In this document: positions 1-16,400 of the stretch, one piece after another
Numbering within the stretch: position 1 is the first letter of the stretch
How the letters are laid out: each line of letters begins with the position of its first letter
Assembly: GCA_963082875.1 (NCBI GenBank)
Contig: OY720098.1
Location: forward strand, 19,158,001 to 19,222,000
Source: Corella eumyota
Lineage: Eukaryota; Chordata; Ascidiacea; Phlebobranchia; Corellidae
DNA length: 64,000 nucleotides
Direction of reading: 5' to 3'
Position numbers and translations under genes: made by a program
Notes under the pieces: generated by a model
The model's database searches: none
Seen by the model: the letters and a program-made list of their open reading frames with translations, nothing else
Told to the model about the DNA's origin: nothing

Positions 1-1641
<1,641 letters not shown>

Positions 1642-2025
1642 TGTTTTGTTTGATTTTAAAATTTATTAATTTCTATGCAAAAATGATGTAAATTTGTTTA
1701 ATTTTTTTTTGTTATTATATAAATGTTGTTTTATTAATTGTAAATACTGTTTGTGAATATAAATTGTATAAATTGTTCGTAATTATTTAATATTGAGTGT
1801 TGATAAAGTAAATATATAACTAGGCTTGTGAATTGTGTGCCCATTACGTTTACATTAGTAGGGTTTATTTTATGATGTCATAGCCCATACATAATCAGTT
1901 AATCGTGACTTAAACCTTACAACTTTAGTTTCGCTATTGTTAACTTAACTTTGGCTACACCGAATGTGGTACTTTAAATTATAGCAGGCTTTAAGGTGTT
2001 TTTTGTTATTATTGAAATTGTTAAA
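1642..2025. other. Intergenic spacer between EHHADH end and kelch gene 1
   Basis: AT-rich DNA with several AATATAAA-like sequences after the EHHADH stop (for example near 1757) that could serve for polyadenylation. It must also hold the promoter of the next gene, but no clear TATA box or other element stands out. Confidence 0.4.
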
Positions 2026-5000
2026 ATGTTTTCAATTTTTGGAACTTGTGATATTGGTGAGGAGACATGCAAGAATGAAAATGAAACTCAGTTACAAACA
2101 TTTGCTAACAAGTAAGTGAAATGTTTTAGTTTCTATTTTGTACATTCAGTTTTGTATTGGATATTCACCCAACTATCCAATGTATATCATAGGATATATA
2201 GCCAATTCTATACATTACTTTATAAAATTTAATGCAAAGGTGTTATTATTTTAAATTAAAAATCTTAAATTGTTTACTTCTAGGAATCGTGATCGAGTTA
2301 GATTTAACGATGCAAAGATTTGTACAGAGAACAAAGTGTTTACAGCCAGTGTGATGGTGTTGTCTTGTTTCAGTGTCTTCTTTGATAAAGCTTTTGATAC
2401 TGAGGTAATTTTAACATTCTTGGCAGTATCTAAGAATTTTAGGTATAAACATATTTAAAAAACTAATTTATTGTTGCTGTAGTAGAACTAGTACTTTCTA
2501 AATGTTATTTTTTAGATGAAAGAGAAATATTGTTCTGCTATACACATTAAAAGAATTAGTGCAACTTCAATGCAGTCAATTCTTGATTATTTTTATGGAG
2601 TAGAGATTAAATTAAACACCAAAAATGTTTGTGATTTGCTTGATGCAGCAGAATACTTGCAAATTAAAGGTAAAATAGTGTTTAATGTTTTATATGTTCT
2701 GTAAATTATATTTGTTGTTAAGAGGCCAACTTAACAACCTAAAATTATAAAGTAGCTTTTGGTTATCTGATCTAATCTTGTGTTTGCTAGTTTAACTGAT
2801 TGTTCGATCTATTAACAACTTTTTTTTCAATTTGTTGTTTTTTAAGTTAAATCAAAATGGTCTTGTCAATTTTTTTTTTAATTTTATCAGATTTAAAGCA
2901 AAAATGTATCAACTATTTGAAAAAGGCTTTAACTTGTCAAAACATTTTTACTCTTCGCTCATTGGCTGAGACTTACCATAGCAATGAACTCATGGATATG
3001 GTCAATAAGTTTTTGACATCAAATGTAAATGGGATTTTGTCACATGATGAGTTTAAGAAATTGCCTGAAAAAGATTTATGCCTAAGTTTTAAAATGGTTT
3101 GTTTATTTTATTTTAATGTTTTTTTAAAACTGCTGAGTTTTAGACCTAAAATGATATATGTTGCTTTACTTATTTTGATAGACTATATAAATATTTTTAT
3201 AGCCTTTTTTTATTTTTTAAACTTATTAATATTTGTTTAAATTAAGGCTTTTAGTGTAAATTTTGGTGAAAATGATTTATATAACATTAAAACTTACCTG
3301 TGTCCATCTTTACTTTGAAAGGTTTGTTTAACATTTAAACATATTATTTGCATTTATTTTCTTATTTTATTTTATAAAAGGTTGAGAAGAAATGTTTGTA
3401 CACTGCTGTTGCTGAATGGATTAAATTTAAAGTAACTGAAAGACAAGATCGATTTCTTGAAATTCTTGACAGAGTTGAACTCAAGCTTTGTCAGTTGCCA
3501 TTGGACTTTCTTCACAACGTTGTCAGTGTTGAGGTTAGATGTAATTAAATATTTTAACTTTACTACTGAAATGTGATAAAATTTATAGGTGTTATTTTAC
3601 ATAAATAATTTTGTTAATAAAGCCACAATATTTTATTTTTTAAATTTAAATATTTGTATTAAGGTTTGTAATTAACATTTTGAATTATGAAATTTTTAGA
3701 ATTTTGTTGAAGAAAATGCATTGTACATTAACTCAGTAATGAAAGCAGTTCGATTTATTTTGTATCCATTAACAGGTCAGTATTTTTATGTTTTTTCAAA
3801 AGTTTATTAACAAATAACAAGATACAATTTAGACACAATTCTTGTAATTGGAGGAAGGTGCACTGATACTAATGTTTGTCAGTATAATATTACAAGTGAT
3901 ACCTTTGAACAAAAAGAGGTTGGAACTAACAAATGTGATATTTAAATGATTAATAACATTTATGGTTAAGGCACTAATCCTTTTTATATATAAATAATTG
4001 TTAAAAGTTGTGGTATTATAAGAGTACATCTTATTGTAGTAATATAATATTACCCTTTTAAAGGACATACCAGAAGGAAGATATGCTCACAAGTGTGTTG
4101 TTTTAAATGATTTTGTTTACATAATTGGTGGATGTACTGATGATAAACAAACCAAACTAAATACAGTTTATAAAATGAATTACAAACAAACCCCTATTAC
4201 TTGGGAGCAAGTTAAATCAATGAAATATAAACGGGCTGGTCATGGAGCTGCAATTTTAAATGGTGAAAAGCAATTAAAGTTAAATTATTACTTTTTTAAA
4301 GTTTTTTTAATTTATTTTTCAACAATGTCTGTATCAATTTTATTGCATGCTTTATTGTAAACTTAACATTTAAGTTTAATATACAATTACTAACATATTT
4401 TATATATTATATGAGTTCAACTAAAAATTACAATAATTGTGGTTAAAAATATATTATTTTGTAATGTAGTATAGCTGTCTTACATTGTTAACTTACAATT
4501 AGGTTTGGTATTTGTAACAGGGGATTTTAACTTAAACTCTAGTGAGTATTACACAGAAACTACAAACAAATGGGTGAAATTTGCAAAAATGCAAAGCCCA
4601 AGATGTGTTCATGAACTAGTTCAACTTAAAGGTTAAAACTTGTTGTTTTTAGTAAAAAAAATGTCACCTGTACTTTACAGTCTTTACACAGACTTTCTTA
4701 CAGAAAATGTAGCAAATTATAATTTATGTTTATTTATGTATTGTGTTAAGCAATTTTATTTTTTACCAGTCTAACAATTGTGTAGAACATCTTGAATAAA
4801 ATTCATACCTTACATTTCTTTTTCGTACTTTTCAGTTTTTATTTTTTTTAAGGACAGTAAAGTGCAAGTGATCCAAAAAACAAAAATATAAATATTTTTT
4901 AAATTTTAGATATTATTTCACCTGTAACCCTATCCATACTACCAGATATCAAATCCAAATTTTTTTAGGCTGCATTTATGCCATTGGTGGCCAAGCGAAT

Positions 5001-5653
5001 GGTAAAGTAATCAACACTGTTGAAAGATACAACCCAGAAGAAGATAAATGGGATTTTGTGGCTCCTTTACAAACCCCAAGAAGGTGGTTTGTTGCTTTGG
5101 CAAACCAGGATAAAATATTTGCAATGGGTAAGCAATAACTACACTTTATGCGTGGCAAAAATTACATTTAACTATCAAGACTATTACTTAAACAAATAGT
5201 TGATACTTTTTGGTAAAAGTAAATGATATAGTGCTTAATAAAATATTTTTAAAAAGTTTATTTTTAATACTTTTTATTTTAGGAGGTAACGATGAAAAAG
5301 ATAGTTTTAGTTCAGTTGAAGTTTATGATGTAACAAATAATATTTGGAACAATGTAACTTCTATGTTGACACCAAGGAGTTCATTTTCAGGGTGTTTGAT
5401 ACAAAACAACATTTATGTTGTTGGAGGGTAAGTTAAAATATTAAAAGATTTGGTTCAATTTATTCTTTTGATATAATTTATTTTTTTGATATATATATAT
5501 ATTGCATAATAAATCTTTATATTTGTATTTTTGTTTTATAGAAACCCATTGAATAATAAATCAATCAAAAAATATGACATTAAAAAAGATACATGGACAT
5601 TTATAACTGCAATTGAAGATCAATATTTTCACCATTCTTGTGTTGCGGTTTAG
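2026..5653 (+). CDS. BTB-BACK-kelch protein 1 (KLHL-like), 12 exons, 541 aa
   Basis: Exons: 2026-2111, 2284-2404, 2516-2669, 2891-3096, 3381-3533, 3700-3775, 3833-3918, 4064-4262, 4503-4631, 4969-5127, 5283-5427 and 5542-5653. They sum to 1626 bases in one frame with GT-AG borders. Residues about 30-118 form a BTB/POZ fold (RVRFNDAKIC, VFTASVMVLSCFSVFFDKAF, then SILDYFYGVEIKLN). A BACK helical region follows to about 265 (LADLLDAAEYLQ-like turn, QNIFTLRSLAETYHSNEL), then about six kelch repeats (VLNDFVYIIGG, GCIYAIGG, ERYNPEEDKWDFV, VYDVTNNIWNNV, NNIYVVGG). KLHL proteins usually act as substrate adaptors of Cullin-3 ubiquitin ligases; that role is inferred from the architecture. The substrate is unknown. 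A paralog follows directly downstream. Confidence 0.9.
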
Positions 5654-6256
5654 ATTGGTTACTTAGATAATATAAATCTGTGGACAGCATTTTAATAGTA
5701 TATATATCTGATAGTTTGTTACCATAAATTGAACGTTTATGTAATTAAAAAGTATAATAAGAAATTAGTTTTTCAAAGTTTTAAAATAGCTTTATAATTA
5801 AATGTTATTATAATTTAAATGTTTTGTTATACTTTTAAACTTTTTTATTGTTTATTAGTAAGGTTAGTTTGTTTTAACAATAAATATAAACTTTTAGTGT
5901 TGTTTATATAAATATAGAATTTTATTATGCACACATTATGTAAGTTTTGTAATAAGTTTTCGTTTATAATGTTGTGTCTTTTAATTAAATTTATCACCTT
6001 AACATATTGGGTCAAAATTTCATGTACTTCTTGGTTTTGTTAGCCTACAATGCAATTTTTTTTTTTAAATAATATAACTAACTAATAATTCAACAAATCT
6101 GATATTTACCCACTTAAGTCTTGCTCTTCTACATTTTAAGCTGTCCACAAAAGTTTTGTTAATAGTTTTACATTAAAATATTTTATCAATTAAAAATTTT
6201 TAGGTTAGAAGTTAAAAATTTAAAGGATTATTTTTGTTAGAAATTAAATTGTTAAA
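5654..6256. other. Intergenic spacer between the two kelch genes
   Basis: About 600 bases, very AT-rich, with no open frame of note. The last bases before the next ATG (from about 6245) match the sequence before the first kelch gene's ATG, so the duplicated unit includes a little 5' leader. Confidence 0.4.
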
Positions 6257-9200
6257 ATGTTTTCAATTTTTGGAACTTGTGATATTGGTGAGGAGACATG
6301 CAAGAATGAAAATGAAACTCAGTTGCAAACATTTGCCAACAAGTAAATAAAATATCTTTATTTTGATTGGTTTCTTTGATTAAAATATTTTGTTTTTGTT
6401 TTCAACATTCTGTTAACAGATTTGCTATAGTTTAAACTTTAATGTAATATATTTTTGCAAAGTTGTCGATCTAATAATTATATATTTGTAACTAGTTATT
6501 TTTATATTTGGGATTTGAAGTTAATCTTTTTATTTAGAAATCGTGATCGGCTTAGATTTAATGATGCCAAGATTTGTACAGGGAACAAAGTGTTTACAGC
6601 CAGTGTGATGGTGTTGTCCTGTTTCAGTGTCTTCTTTGATAAAGCTTTCAATACTGAAGTAATACAGTTATTATTTTAAATATTTTTATTAATTATTTAC
6701 TGGCTTTTTAATGTTTTAAATTGTTTTCAGATGGAAGAGAAATACAGTTCAACAATAAACATTGATAGAATCAGTGCAACTTCAATGCAGTCAATTCTTG
6801 ATTATTTTTATGGAGTAGAAATTAAATTAAACACCAAGAATGTTTGTGATTTGCTTGATACCGCAGAATATTTGCAAATTAAAGGTAAATCACTTTTTTA
6901 GAAGTTTCTGTATAACTAAACTATACCAAACTTTTTTGCAGCCTAGTAGTAGGCTATTGGTAAGTTGTTTTACTAACATATGGCACTAATTAGAACTGAG
7001 CTCAGCATATGTGATTGTGTTTAATGGTTTAGTTTTTTTTCTGTGAGTTCTGGTGAAACAAGGTTAGATTCAGATTGTCGAAATTAAAACCAGTGACTAT
7101 GCTATTTTTTCCCTATTAGATTTGAAGCAAAAATGTATCAAATATTTGCGAAAAACTTTAACATGTCAAAACATTTTTACTCTTCGCTCATTGGCTGATA
7201 CTTACCATAGCAATGAACTCATGGATAAAGTTAATGAGTTCATGAAAACAAATGTGAACGAGATTTTGTTGCATGATGAGTTTAAAAATTTATTTGAAGA
7301 TGATTTATGCTCAAACTTTAAAATGGTTTGTTTTTGATTGTCTTTGTTTTTCTACATTTAGGTATTTTTTTAGATTCATTTGTTACATATTTTAATAAAT
7401 GATATTTTAGTGTATTTGTGCATTTCTTTAATCAATTTCTTTCAATATAGTTTATAATTTTTAAAACTTTATGACATTTTATTTACAGTAAACATTGTAT
7501 GTTCTTGTTATACAGGTTGAAAAAAAATGTTTGTACACTGCTGTTGTTGAATGGATTAAATTTAAAGTAACTGATAGACAAGATCGATTTCTTGAAATTC
7601 TTGACGAAGTTGAACTTAAGCTTTGTCAGTTGCCATTGGACTTTCTTCATAAGGTTGTTAGTGTTGAGGTTAGTGTTAAAAAAGTCATTGACTTAATTTT
7701 ATGTAACTTTTAATTTAAATCTTTAAATTAATCGATTATTAATTTACGCAAAACTTAATATAGAAATTTATCGAAGAAAATTTAACATATCTAAGTTCAG
7801 TAATGAAAGCAATTCGATCAATCGTGTATCCAGTAGAAGGTATATTATAATGATAAAAAATATTTATGTTATTTACACTATATTAAGTGTAATAACGTTT
7901 TTCATAAAACATATTTTTATTCAGAAAATATATTAATAATTGGAGAAAGAAGTGCAGCAACAATGGTTTGCCAGTATAATATTTCAAACAAAAGTTTTGA
8001 AAATAAAGGGGTTTGTAATAACAACTATTAAATAAATTATAACATTTTTAGTTACGTTACATATTTTTTTGAATTGACTGAATATTTTAATTTAAGTATT
8101 GGGTTGTAATGCTATAATATTACTTTTTTAAAGGACTTACCAGAAGGAAGATATTGTCACAAATGTGTTGTTTTGAATGATTTTGTTTACATAGTTGGTG
8201 GATGTACTGGTGATAATCAAACCCAACTAAATACAGTTTATAGAATGAACTACAAACAAATTCCTATTAATTGGGAGCAAGTTAAATCAATGAATTATAA
8301 ACGTAGTGGACTTGGGACTACAGTTTTAAATGGTAATAGCAACTCAAATTATTAATTGCTGTGCTTTATTATTCTGCATCGGTTTATTAAATACCAAACA
8401 TTTAGGTTTAATTTTTGTGACTGGAAATATGGACTTGAATCGTGACACTTGCGAATATTACATAGAAGTCACGAATAAATGGGTGCTGTTTACAAACATG
8501 AAACTTCAGCGGTGTTTTCATGAACTTGTACAACTAAAAGGTAAAAAGTTGTTATGTGAATTTTTTTTATTAAAATTATATAAAAATTAATAATATTGCT
8601 GTTTTTTATTTTTTGGGTTAATTCTGTTGGTTTCAGTTTTGTATGTTGTAATACATTGTTTAAAATAAGAATGAAACCTTTACAGGGCCCCAATAGTATT
8701 TTAACTAATGCTTCTATTACTATAAAATTTAATATTGATTTTTTTGTAGGTTATCTTTATGCTATCGGTGGTCACTCAAGTGGTCATGTTACTAACACTG
8801 TTGAAAGATACAACCCAAAAGAGGATAATTGGAATTTTGTTGCTTCTTTACGAACTCCAAGAAAGTGGTTTGTTGCTTTGGCAAACCAGGATAAAATTTT
8901 TGTTATGGGTAAGTTATTGAAGGTATATTATAAAGTTTCTTTAAAAAAATCGTTTATAAAATTATGACTACAATTTTCGTGAAATGAATAATAATATGAT
9001 TTAAATAGTGTAACCATAGCAAGTAAATATCTGAGTTTTATTTTATATGTTTTTAGTTTTCATTCAACTCAAGATTCACTATTGTTTAAATTTAATATTT
9101 TAATCATTATGTTAAATAAATTTTATGTTTGTAATCAATTATGTTTAGGAGGTAACTATGGTAAAAAAAATCATAGTTCAGTTGAAGTTTATGATGTAAC

Positions 9201-9487
9201 AAATAATATTTGGAACAATGTAACTTCTATGTTGTCACCAAGATGTTCATTTTCAGGATGTTTGATACAAAACAATATCTATGTTGTTGGAGGGTAAATA
9301 AAAACATTTAAAAATTAGTAAAAAATAATTTTATCCATTTATGTTTAATTTATTTATTTTTATTTTATTTTGTAGGAGCTTGGATAATAATAAATCAATT
9401 ATCAAATATGATATTGAAGAAGACACATGGACATTTATAAATAAGCTTAAGGATAAATATTATTGTCATTCTTCGGTTAAAATTTAA
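6257..9487 (+). CDS. BTB-BACK-kelch protein 2, tandem paralog of kelch gene 1, 12 exons, 543 aa
   Basis: Exons: 6257-6342, 6538-6658, 6731-6884, 7120-7325, 7516-7668, 7764-7839, 7925-8010, 8134-8332, 8406-8540, 8750-8908, 9149-9293 and 9376-9487. Eleven exon lengths equal those of the upstream copy; exon 9 is six bases longer, so the frame is kept. Domains are the same: BTB (residues about 30-118), BACK (QNIFTLRSLADTYHSNEL), then kelch repeats (DFVYIVGGCTGDNQTQLN, GYLYAIGG, ERYNPKEDNWNFV, VYDVTNNIWNNV, NNIYVVGG). No disabling change was seen, so both copies look functional. The BTB and C-terminal kelch exons are very close between the copies, while kelch repeats 1-3 have drifted more. A Cullin-3 adaptor role is inferred from the family. 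Confidence 0.9.
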
Positions 9488-10464
9488 GTTAATAATAAAT
9501 TTGGCCTGTTTTGTAATTTTATGTTAACAGTAGGTGAAATCATTTGGCAAAAGGGGTAATTGGTGATTACTAATTGTGGTTTGAAATTTTTAGAACCTAA
9601 TGTTATATACATTTCGATTTTTATTTTGTTATATACGTTTTGGTTATTACAGAATTTTAATTTAAACCGTTTATAGTTTATGTTTGGCATTTATACACAA
9701 TCACTGTTTAACATCACTAAGTGCTACATTTTTGTATTATGTCTTTTTGCATAAACTATTTTAAAAGATATAATAGACTAAAGTTTATTAAATGAATGTT
9801 TTACTGAAATGTATTGTAATAACAAAAATAAAATTTATTGTTGTAATTAAACAAACTTAGATTTTTTTTAAAATTCTAAAAGAGGATAACATTTTTTAAA
9901 AATAAAATATTAGTTAATAATTTGGAAACACGCGAAACACGTGTGTTCACTACGCACGTGTGTTTGTTGTTCTGAAAGTTTTAAGTTCAAGAAGGATAAC
10001 CAATTTTTTTGTTTTAAATTATAAAAGTTTTTTTACCAAAAAACACGAATGAAGGTGGTTATGGATCGTTTATTGAATTTAGCTGGTAATGGATAAGTAG
10101 GTGAGTAAATCTTTATTAGTAAAATAATTAAAAAATTGGAACAAAATGTTCTCATTTTAAACTTTTATATTGACCTATTGGGTAATATCATTATACCATT
10201 GCATTGCATATCTGCATATCATTAAATAAGTATAGTTATTCCAAGGTCAGATAGTTTATATATAAAATTAGAAGTTTTTTTGGGAAAAAAATAAGCTATT
10301 AGAAACTATAAATTAGTCAGTTTATATATTTTCTGGAGAATAACATATAAATATTTGTATTAAACACTCAATTTTATGTATATAAGGGTTTTGATAAAAT
10401 TAAAAAGGGTATAACAGACTTTGACAAGTCCCTAATGTTATATATAAATGTATGTGTCGAAATT
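9488..10464. other. Convergent intergenic region
   Basis: This separates the 3' ends of kelch gene 2 (+) and integrin gene A (-). AATAAA signals for the + gene occur near 9494 and 9828. A short GC-richer patch at about 9929-9973 has two CACGTG palindromes within an imperfect inverted repeat. No gene was seen. Confidence 0.5.
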
Positions 10465-13400
10465 TTATTCGTCAAGTAGTTCGGCAATACTTCTATTATC
10501 AGCTTCAGGTATTGTGTCAATTTCTTCACTATTTTCATCCTCAACTTGTTGTTGAAGAGTGTCTTTCCGCTTTGCACATTCAGTTTTCTCAAAAAATCCC
10601 TTCTAAAAAATTTACAAATGTAATTTTTTAAATTTTTTCCACTAAGCTTTAGTTAACATTTGGTATTAATTGGTTTATTTTGAATGTTTTGTCGGTTGTT
10701 TATTAGCTAAAACTAAAATGTTTCAAGCTTAACAAAAGTAAGTGTCCTTAACTTTATATTTAACAACACAAGCATTTTTTTTGGGATTTAAAAAATAAAC
10801 TTTTAGTTTAGCTAAGAATTGTGTAATGTTTTAAAAATACCTTCCAAAGGCCAAAAATAATTCCTGCTAGCAAAACCACACCACCTAAAATTCCCCCAAT
10901 TATTGCCCAGATGTTTACACCACTTGTGTCTTGAGTTGGAATTGGTGCAATGTAAGATGCAATATGTGTGTTAACCTATAAAAGAGAGATATTAGACTTG
11001 TCTGACGATCGATCAATTTTTTTAAATGTAATTATTTATAATAGATAATATTTAAGTTGTATTTAGTAATATTTAAACAGTATGATTTATGGTATTAATA
11101 ATTTGGAAGAGATTTCTATAGGCTATACGATCTTATTTAAATTATATGTAAGCAGGTTAATGTTAATTAATAATATTAACTTACTGTACTGTTGTACATT
11201 TGTTGGTTGGGATAAATGTGTTGTTTAGAGGTATCTATGCTTAACCAACTTGGTACAGTTGTAGATAACTTCTCCTAAAAAAGGAGTGTCAATTTATATT
11301 TTTAAAACCTATATTATAAATAGGCTTAATAAATTTTTAATAGTTGACCTGGTTAAGCGAAGGTGTCCACAATTTAAATGATGCAGAAATTGTAACTGTT
11401 TGAAAAGGTGGTAACTTTAGAATTGTACACTTGATTTGTTCGCATGTAACATCATTACAAGTCTGAAATATAACTTTAATATTATTTAAAAGACATTCAC
11501 ATACATAGTATTTTTTTGCTACCTCTTTAATTAATATAATTGAAGTCGTTCACTAATTTGATGCTTTTAATTATTAAAAAAGGTAATTTATTATAAGTAA
11601 AGATAATTAGGCAAATAGTTAAATGTATATGTATTTGTTAGGTACATCTAAAAAAATGATTTAAAATAAAAAAATGTTATCTATTCACAATTGATGTTGG
11701 CAACAGTTTGGTCTGTGAAGTAGGAAAGGTTAGATTGTGTTGATTTTTTTCGGTTTTAATATTAAGAATACCCAATGGCAATTGGAAAGAGTTGACTTTG
11801 TTTTCATTGAGGCAACTACAAATTTCTTTTGGCTGCATAAACAATTTTTGTTTTTATCTATTTTGTTAAAACCTATTAGTTTTCTTTTGTTTTGGCATTA
11901 ATGAAAATGTTTTTAACTTTATTTTAAAAAGGTTATATATGCATTTCTAATAATAATAATAATATCAGTTTTCTAGTATTAATATTATAATTTACCTCAC
12001 AAGTTAGATCATACAAATAGAGTAATGTTAGATTGTCCAATGTTTTTTGAGGCCATGCAAATACCATTGGGGCATGGGCAAGAACATTTGGTCCATTGTT
12101 ATGAACCTATGGTAATAAAAAAACAAAACTTTCTTTAACATAGCCAATGTAATTTAAAAAAAAAATATATATATATATATTAAAAGGACTATGTATATAT
12201 AAATTTTGTAAAGCAATAGAGTTTTTAAGAAAATAATTTTAGTTTTTTAACTTGATAATTTTATTAATTTACCAAGATTAACATTACTTAATTTACAAGC
12301 TTTAATTTGTTCATAAGAACTAGATACTAATGTCTAAATTAACTGCTCTTTACCATGTGTTTATGAAGTATATTTGTTAAATTTCCACCAAGTACTTGAT
12401 CAGTTAAACTCTGAACAAAATTTGGAGTAGTTGAATGGTTAAAGAAAATAGAATCTGGTTTAGAATTTCTGTCAAACATTGTTGGATTAAAATATATGTT
12501 TGTTATGTACAATCAAGTATTAAATATATGTTATTTACTTAAGTTATTTGAATTTAAAAAAAATATAATTAATTAAAACACAAACCCTCCATTTGTTAGA
12601 GAAACTGCATAAACAATTTCTCTTTGATATTGAAAAAAGTTGTTTTTGTTATTTAAGTTCACAGTGATATTCTCACTTCAAAAGTAAAAAAATATTGGAA
12701 TAAAAATTATAATTACTAAATATTTAGAAAAATTCTTTTTTACTTGGTTTTTAAAAGTGGTACTTACTTAGAATATACATGTCCATAAATGATAACCTCA
12801 GATATATTTGCACTTGGTATTAATTGAGCTAAAGAGTATTCCATTTCAAAATCAAACTATTTTTGCAAAAAAATTAGCAATTTTTAAAACTAAAATATCA
12901 TATGAATTAATTTGTAATTGTAGCAAACATTTCTTTACGGAGCTAATGTGTTGTTTTATTTATTGCAGCTTTAAATATCTTCAACTTACTTTAAGTTTAT
13001 GAAATTATAAAATGCTCAAATAGTTACCTGTGTATTTGGTTGCATTATTTCATTGTCAAATAAAATAATAGACAAACCTGGGTCACTTGAGTCTGATAAA
13101 GTTACTGATGTACCTGTCATCTGAAACATAAATAAATAATATTGATTAAATGGTGTTGTTGTAAAATAAACTGTCTTTGGTATTTAATAATATATTTTTT
13201 TTTTTAAATCGTTTATCTAGATAAGGTAATACCATAACAATAAAAATTTTTAAAGTTTTAAACCTTGCTTAGTAAAAGTTGTCCTGATTTAACATGAACT
13301 TCGGTAAGGTATGAATAGTCAGGGCCCTTATTTTCAACTTTAATATTTACTCTCAGTGTTTCTGGGTTTGTTTTTATAACAAATGGGCTGTCTGAGGGTT

Positions 13401-16400
13401 TTAATCTAGAAAATAAATAGCGATTATCGTATAAAAGTTAAAGTTGATGAATATACTTTATATATACATTTAAAATTATTAACAAACTCTGAATCAAGCT
13501 TACGAGAATGTTGCAGATATTTGTAAATTGTGTTCACAATTTCCATGTTGACCTTTACAATTGCTTTTAATGGGGATTTTTGAAGTAATGAAGTTAGGTA
13601 GAACTGGGTCTAAAACTGGTGACATTACAATGCTTTTTTGTGTGTCTGTTGGCTCGTAAGTTAAATCAATTTGAAGTGGTAAACTTGTTTCAGAAATTTG
13701 GGGCTGTAGAAAAATTAATAAATCTGATTTTATAAAACAAATTTATTTAAATGGGTAATATAGCTGTTTTGCTTTTTTTAAACAAATCTTATTATAAATC
13801 TTTAAGTTCACCTTTAATTTAATATTTCTTGTTTTTTTATGTCACTTTGTATGTTATAAATAGTTATTTAAATTACTGTACATTAAGTGTGATTGAATGG
13901 TTCATGCATAAATTTTTAGATGAAATTGTAACAATTGTTTCTACAGTTGCTGATGTTGTTTTAAAAAACCAAAGTCTTTTATGAACATGATCAGAAACCA
14001 AAGAGTCCAATACTATTATTAGCTTTATACCTGTATTAAAGATGGAGGTTGTTAAATGTGTAATAAAAACAGAAATAAAGTAAAAGAATTAGTGTAGTAG
14101 AAAATATGTCAAATATGTGTTCAAAATTTTGTTTTAAATTTTACCGATGTTTATTTAATATTTATGTACCTACCATATGCATCAAGATTCGTATTACTTC
14201 TAACTTCTCCTTTAATGCAAGTACTGAAACTTAAACATGGAATTGTTTTATTCTCTAAGCAGTCAACTATCTTAATTTCTTGTTTATTAATAAAAATAAT
14301 TGAAGATGTAATATCAATAACTGGTCTTGATTTTAGAACCACTATTTTGTCGCTAATTGGTGCTGAAACTATCATATCAGGATACCCATTAAGATCAATA
14401 TCAATTGCATGTTTGTTAGGAGAAGAATAACCAAAACTTTGTAGACCAGAATGCAATTGACTGCTTAGAATTCTCTAAAATTAAAATCAATAATTAATAA
14501 CCATCACAATAAATTTAAACTTAATAATTTAGCTAAAAAAAATTATAAAAAATGTTATAAGAAACTTTATTTTATTGTTTTTTTTGTATATATCTTTATC
14601 CTCGATGTGGAAAGTCGAATGCGCGACTTAAACATAGAGTAACATAAGTTACTCCGACCCAGTCTCGAGTTGCTTGTGACAGTTTGGGATATTATAGATT
14701 ATAATTGCCAAATAATTATACTGCTGATTAAGTGCCGGCTCAGCAGGAATTTGTACCGTTTATAGCGCCTTACTCAAGGGTACTACAGGATGGGATCAGT
14801 TGGGATTGAATCCACGACCTCATGTGTGGTGTAAAAAGTGTTTTTACCATTACACCACGTTGCCGATTGTTGTATCCTTCAGGTAAGATTTAACCCAAAA
14901 AAAATTGTACTACTTCTTTAATTTTACACATAACTATAAGCATGCATTGTACTTGATATGTATTGCTTTGAATTCCCGCTCTTGTTACATAATACAAATA
15001 AACTGCTCCCTGTCCTTCATTTGGTGCACCAATCAGAATGTCATCAAATCCATTTCGATCAATGTCACCTGCAACTGTGATTGACATTCCGAATCGAGAC
15101 CCAAATGTATTTGAACCCATTAAAATTTGTGGTTGGTAAATAGTAGGATTCTTTAAGAAATTGTAGTTAAAAAAATATTAGGATGTTAAAGTAGTAGTGG
15201 TTTTGGTAAAATGGCAATAATTCTCATTTTACTTTTTCAACAGTAAATATTACTAATTTACATATATTTGCTAACAAGCAATAGTAATGTTTTGTTAAGC
15301 TCTATTTTTTGTAACATACTTACCCAGTTTGCTGGATTATCTGGATTATTTAAGTATACGAATACTCTTCCTTGATCATACCCAATATTGTCATTGTATA
15401 AGGGAGCAGACACCAGTAAATCATCATAGGAGTCTTTGTTAAGGTCAACAGCAAGCACTGCTTGACCAAAGTAACCTCCTAATTGCCACAAGTCATCGCC
15501 TGGGTGTATAATTTGATGATTTTGATCAGTTTTTTCTGCTTGGTGTTGTTGCAGATAAATAACAACCTGATAATGTAAAAATATGTTTAATATCAATATC
15601 TTCTTGGTTAAAATATTAATTCATGTGAATATGTTCTTACTCTTCCCTTGGACATATATCTTGGAGATCCACTTGCAATATATTCAGTTGAACCTCCATA
15701 GAAGTTTCCACTTGTAACTGAGTATCCTAAGCAGGCAGGTTTTATATTAATAATTTTTGTAAAAACATACTAACAAGATCAAAATTTTTCTTTTTTTACC
15801 CAAATAAGTATCTTTCATGTTGTTGACTGTTTCTGGTTGAATTAACTCATCTAGTTGATTTCTACTCAAAACATTGTTGTAGGTAAAAGATAAACCATTT
15901 AGTGATGAAGTGTAACTAATGGTAGAACCTGTTCTGTCATATGCCCCAACTAAACTTGTGACAAGTTCATTGTTCTGTTAAACAAATTTTTTTAAAAGTT
16001 GTTTTTATGGAATATATTACGAAAATATAACTTATATTAATCTTCAAACATTTTATATTTAATTTTTTTGTAGAAATTTTCACATTTTTAGTTATTATTT
16101 TGTTGTTATTTACATTGTTGAAATCCATAGCAAATCCTGCTTGACATTGATACAATAAATTGGTGGAATTTTGATATTGATCTGATAATGTTTTAAACGA
16201 TAGGTTAAAAAATTTTGATAACATTTTAAAAGATAGGTTAAGTGAGATGTTTAAAAATGTTATTATTAGACGTAAACAGGATTTTAATTTTGGTATTTAA
16301 GGTTGTTTAGTTGTTTTAAAGATTACCAAAAAATTGTAAATTACATATTTCAACTTAACTATATCAAAATAATGTTTTAGTTTCGGTTATGACATTTATT

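Noticed and set aside
3097-3240. Extension of the kelch BACK exon into downstream sequence
   Set aside because: It runs past a GT donor into hydrophobic low-complexity intron sequence; the paralog supports splicing at 3096.
14164-14430. Plus-strand frame of 88 codons
   Set aside because: Lies exactly opposite an integrin A propeller exon with a clear FG-GAP motif; it is an antisense shadow.
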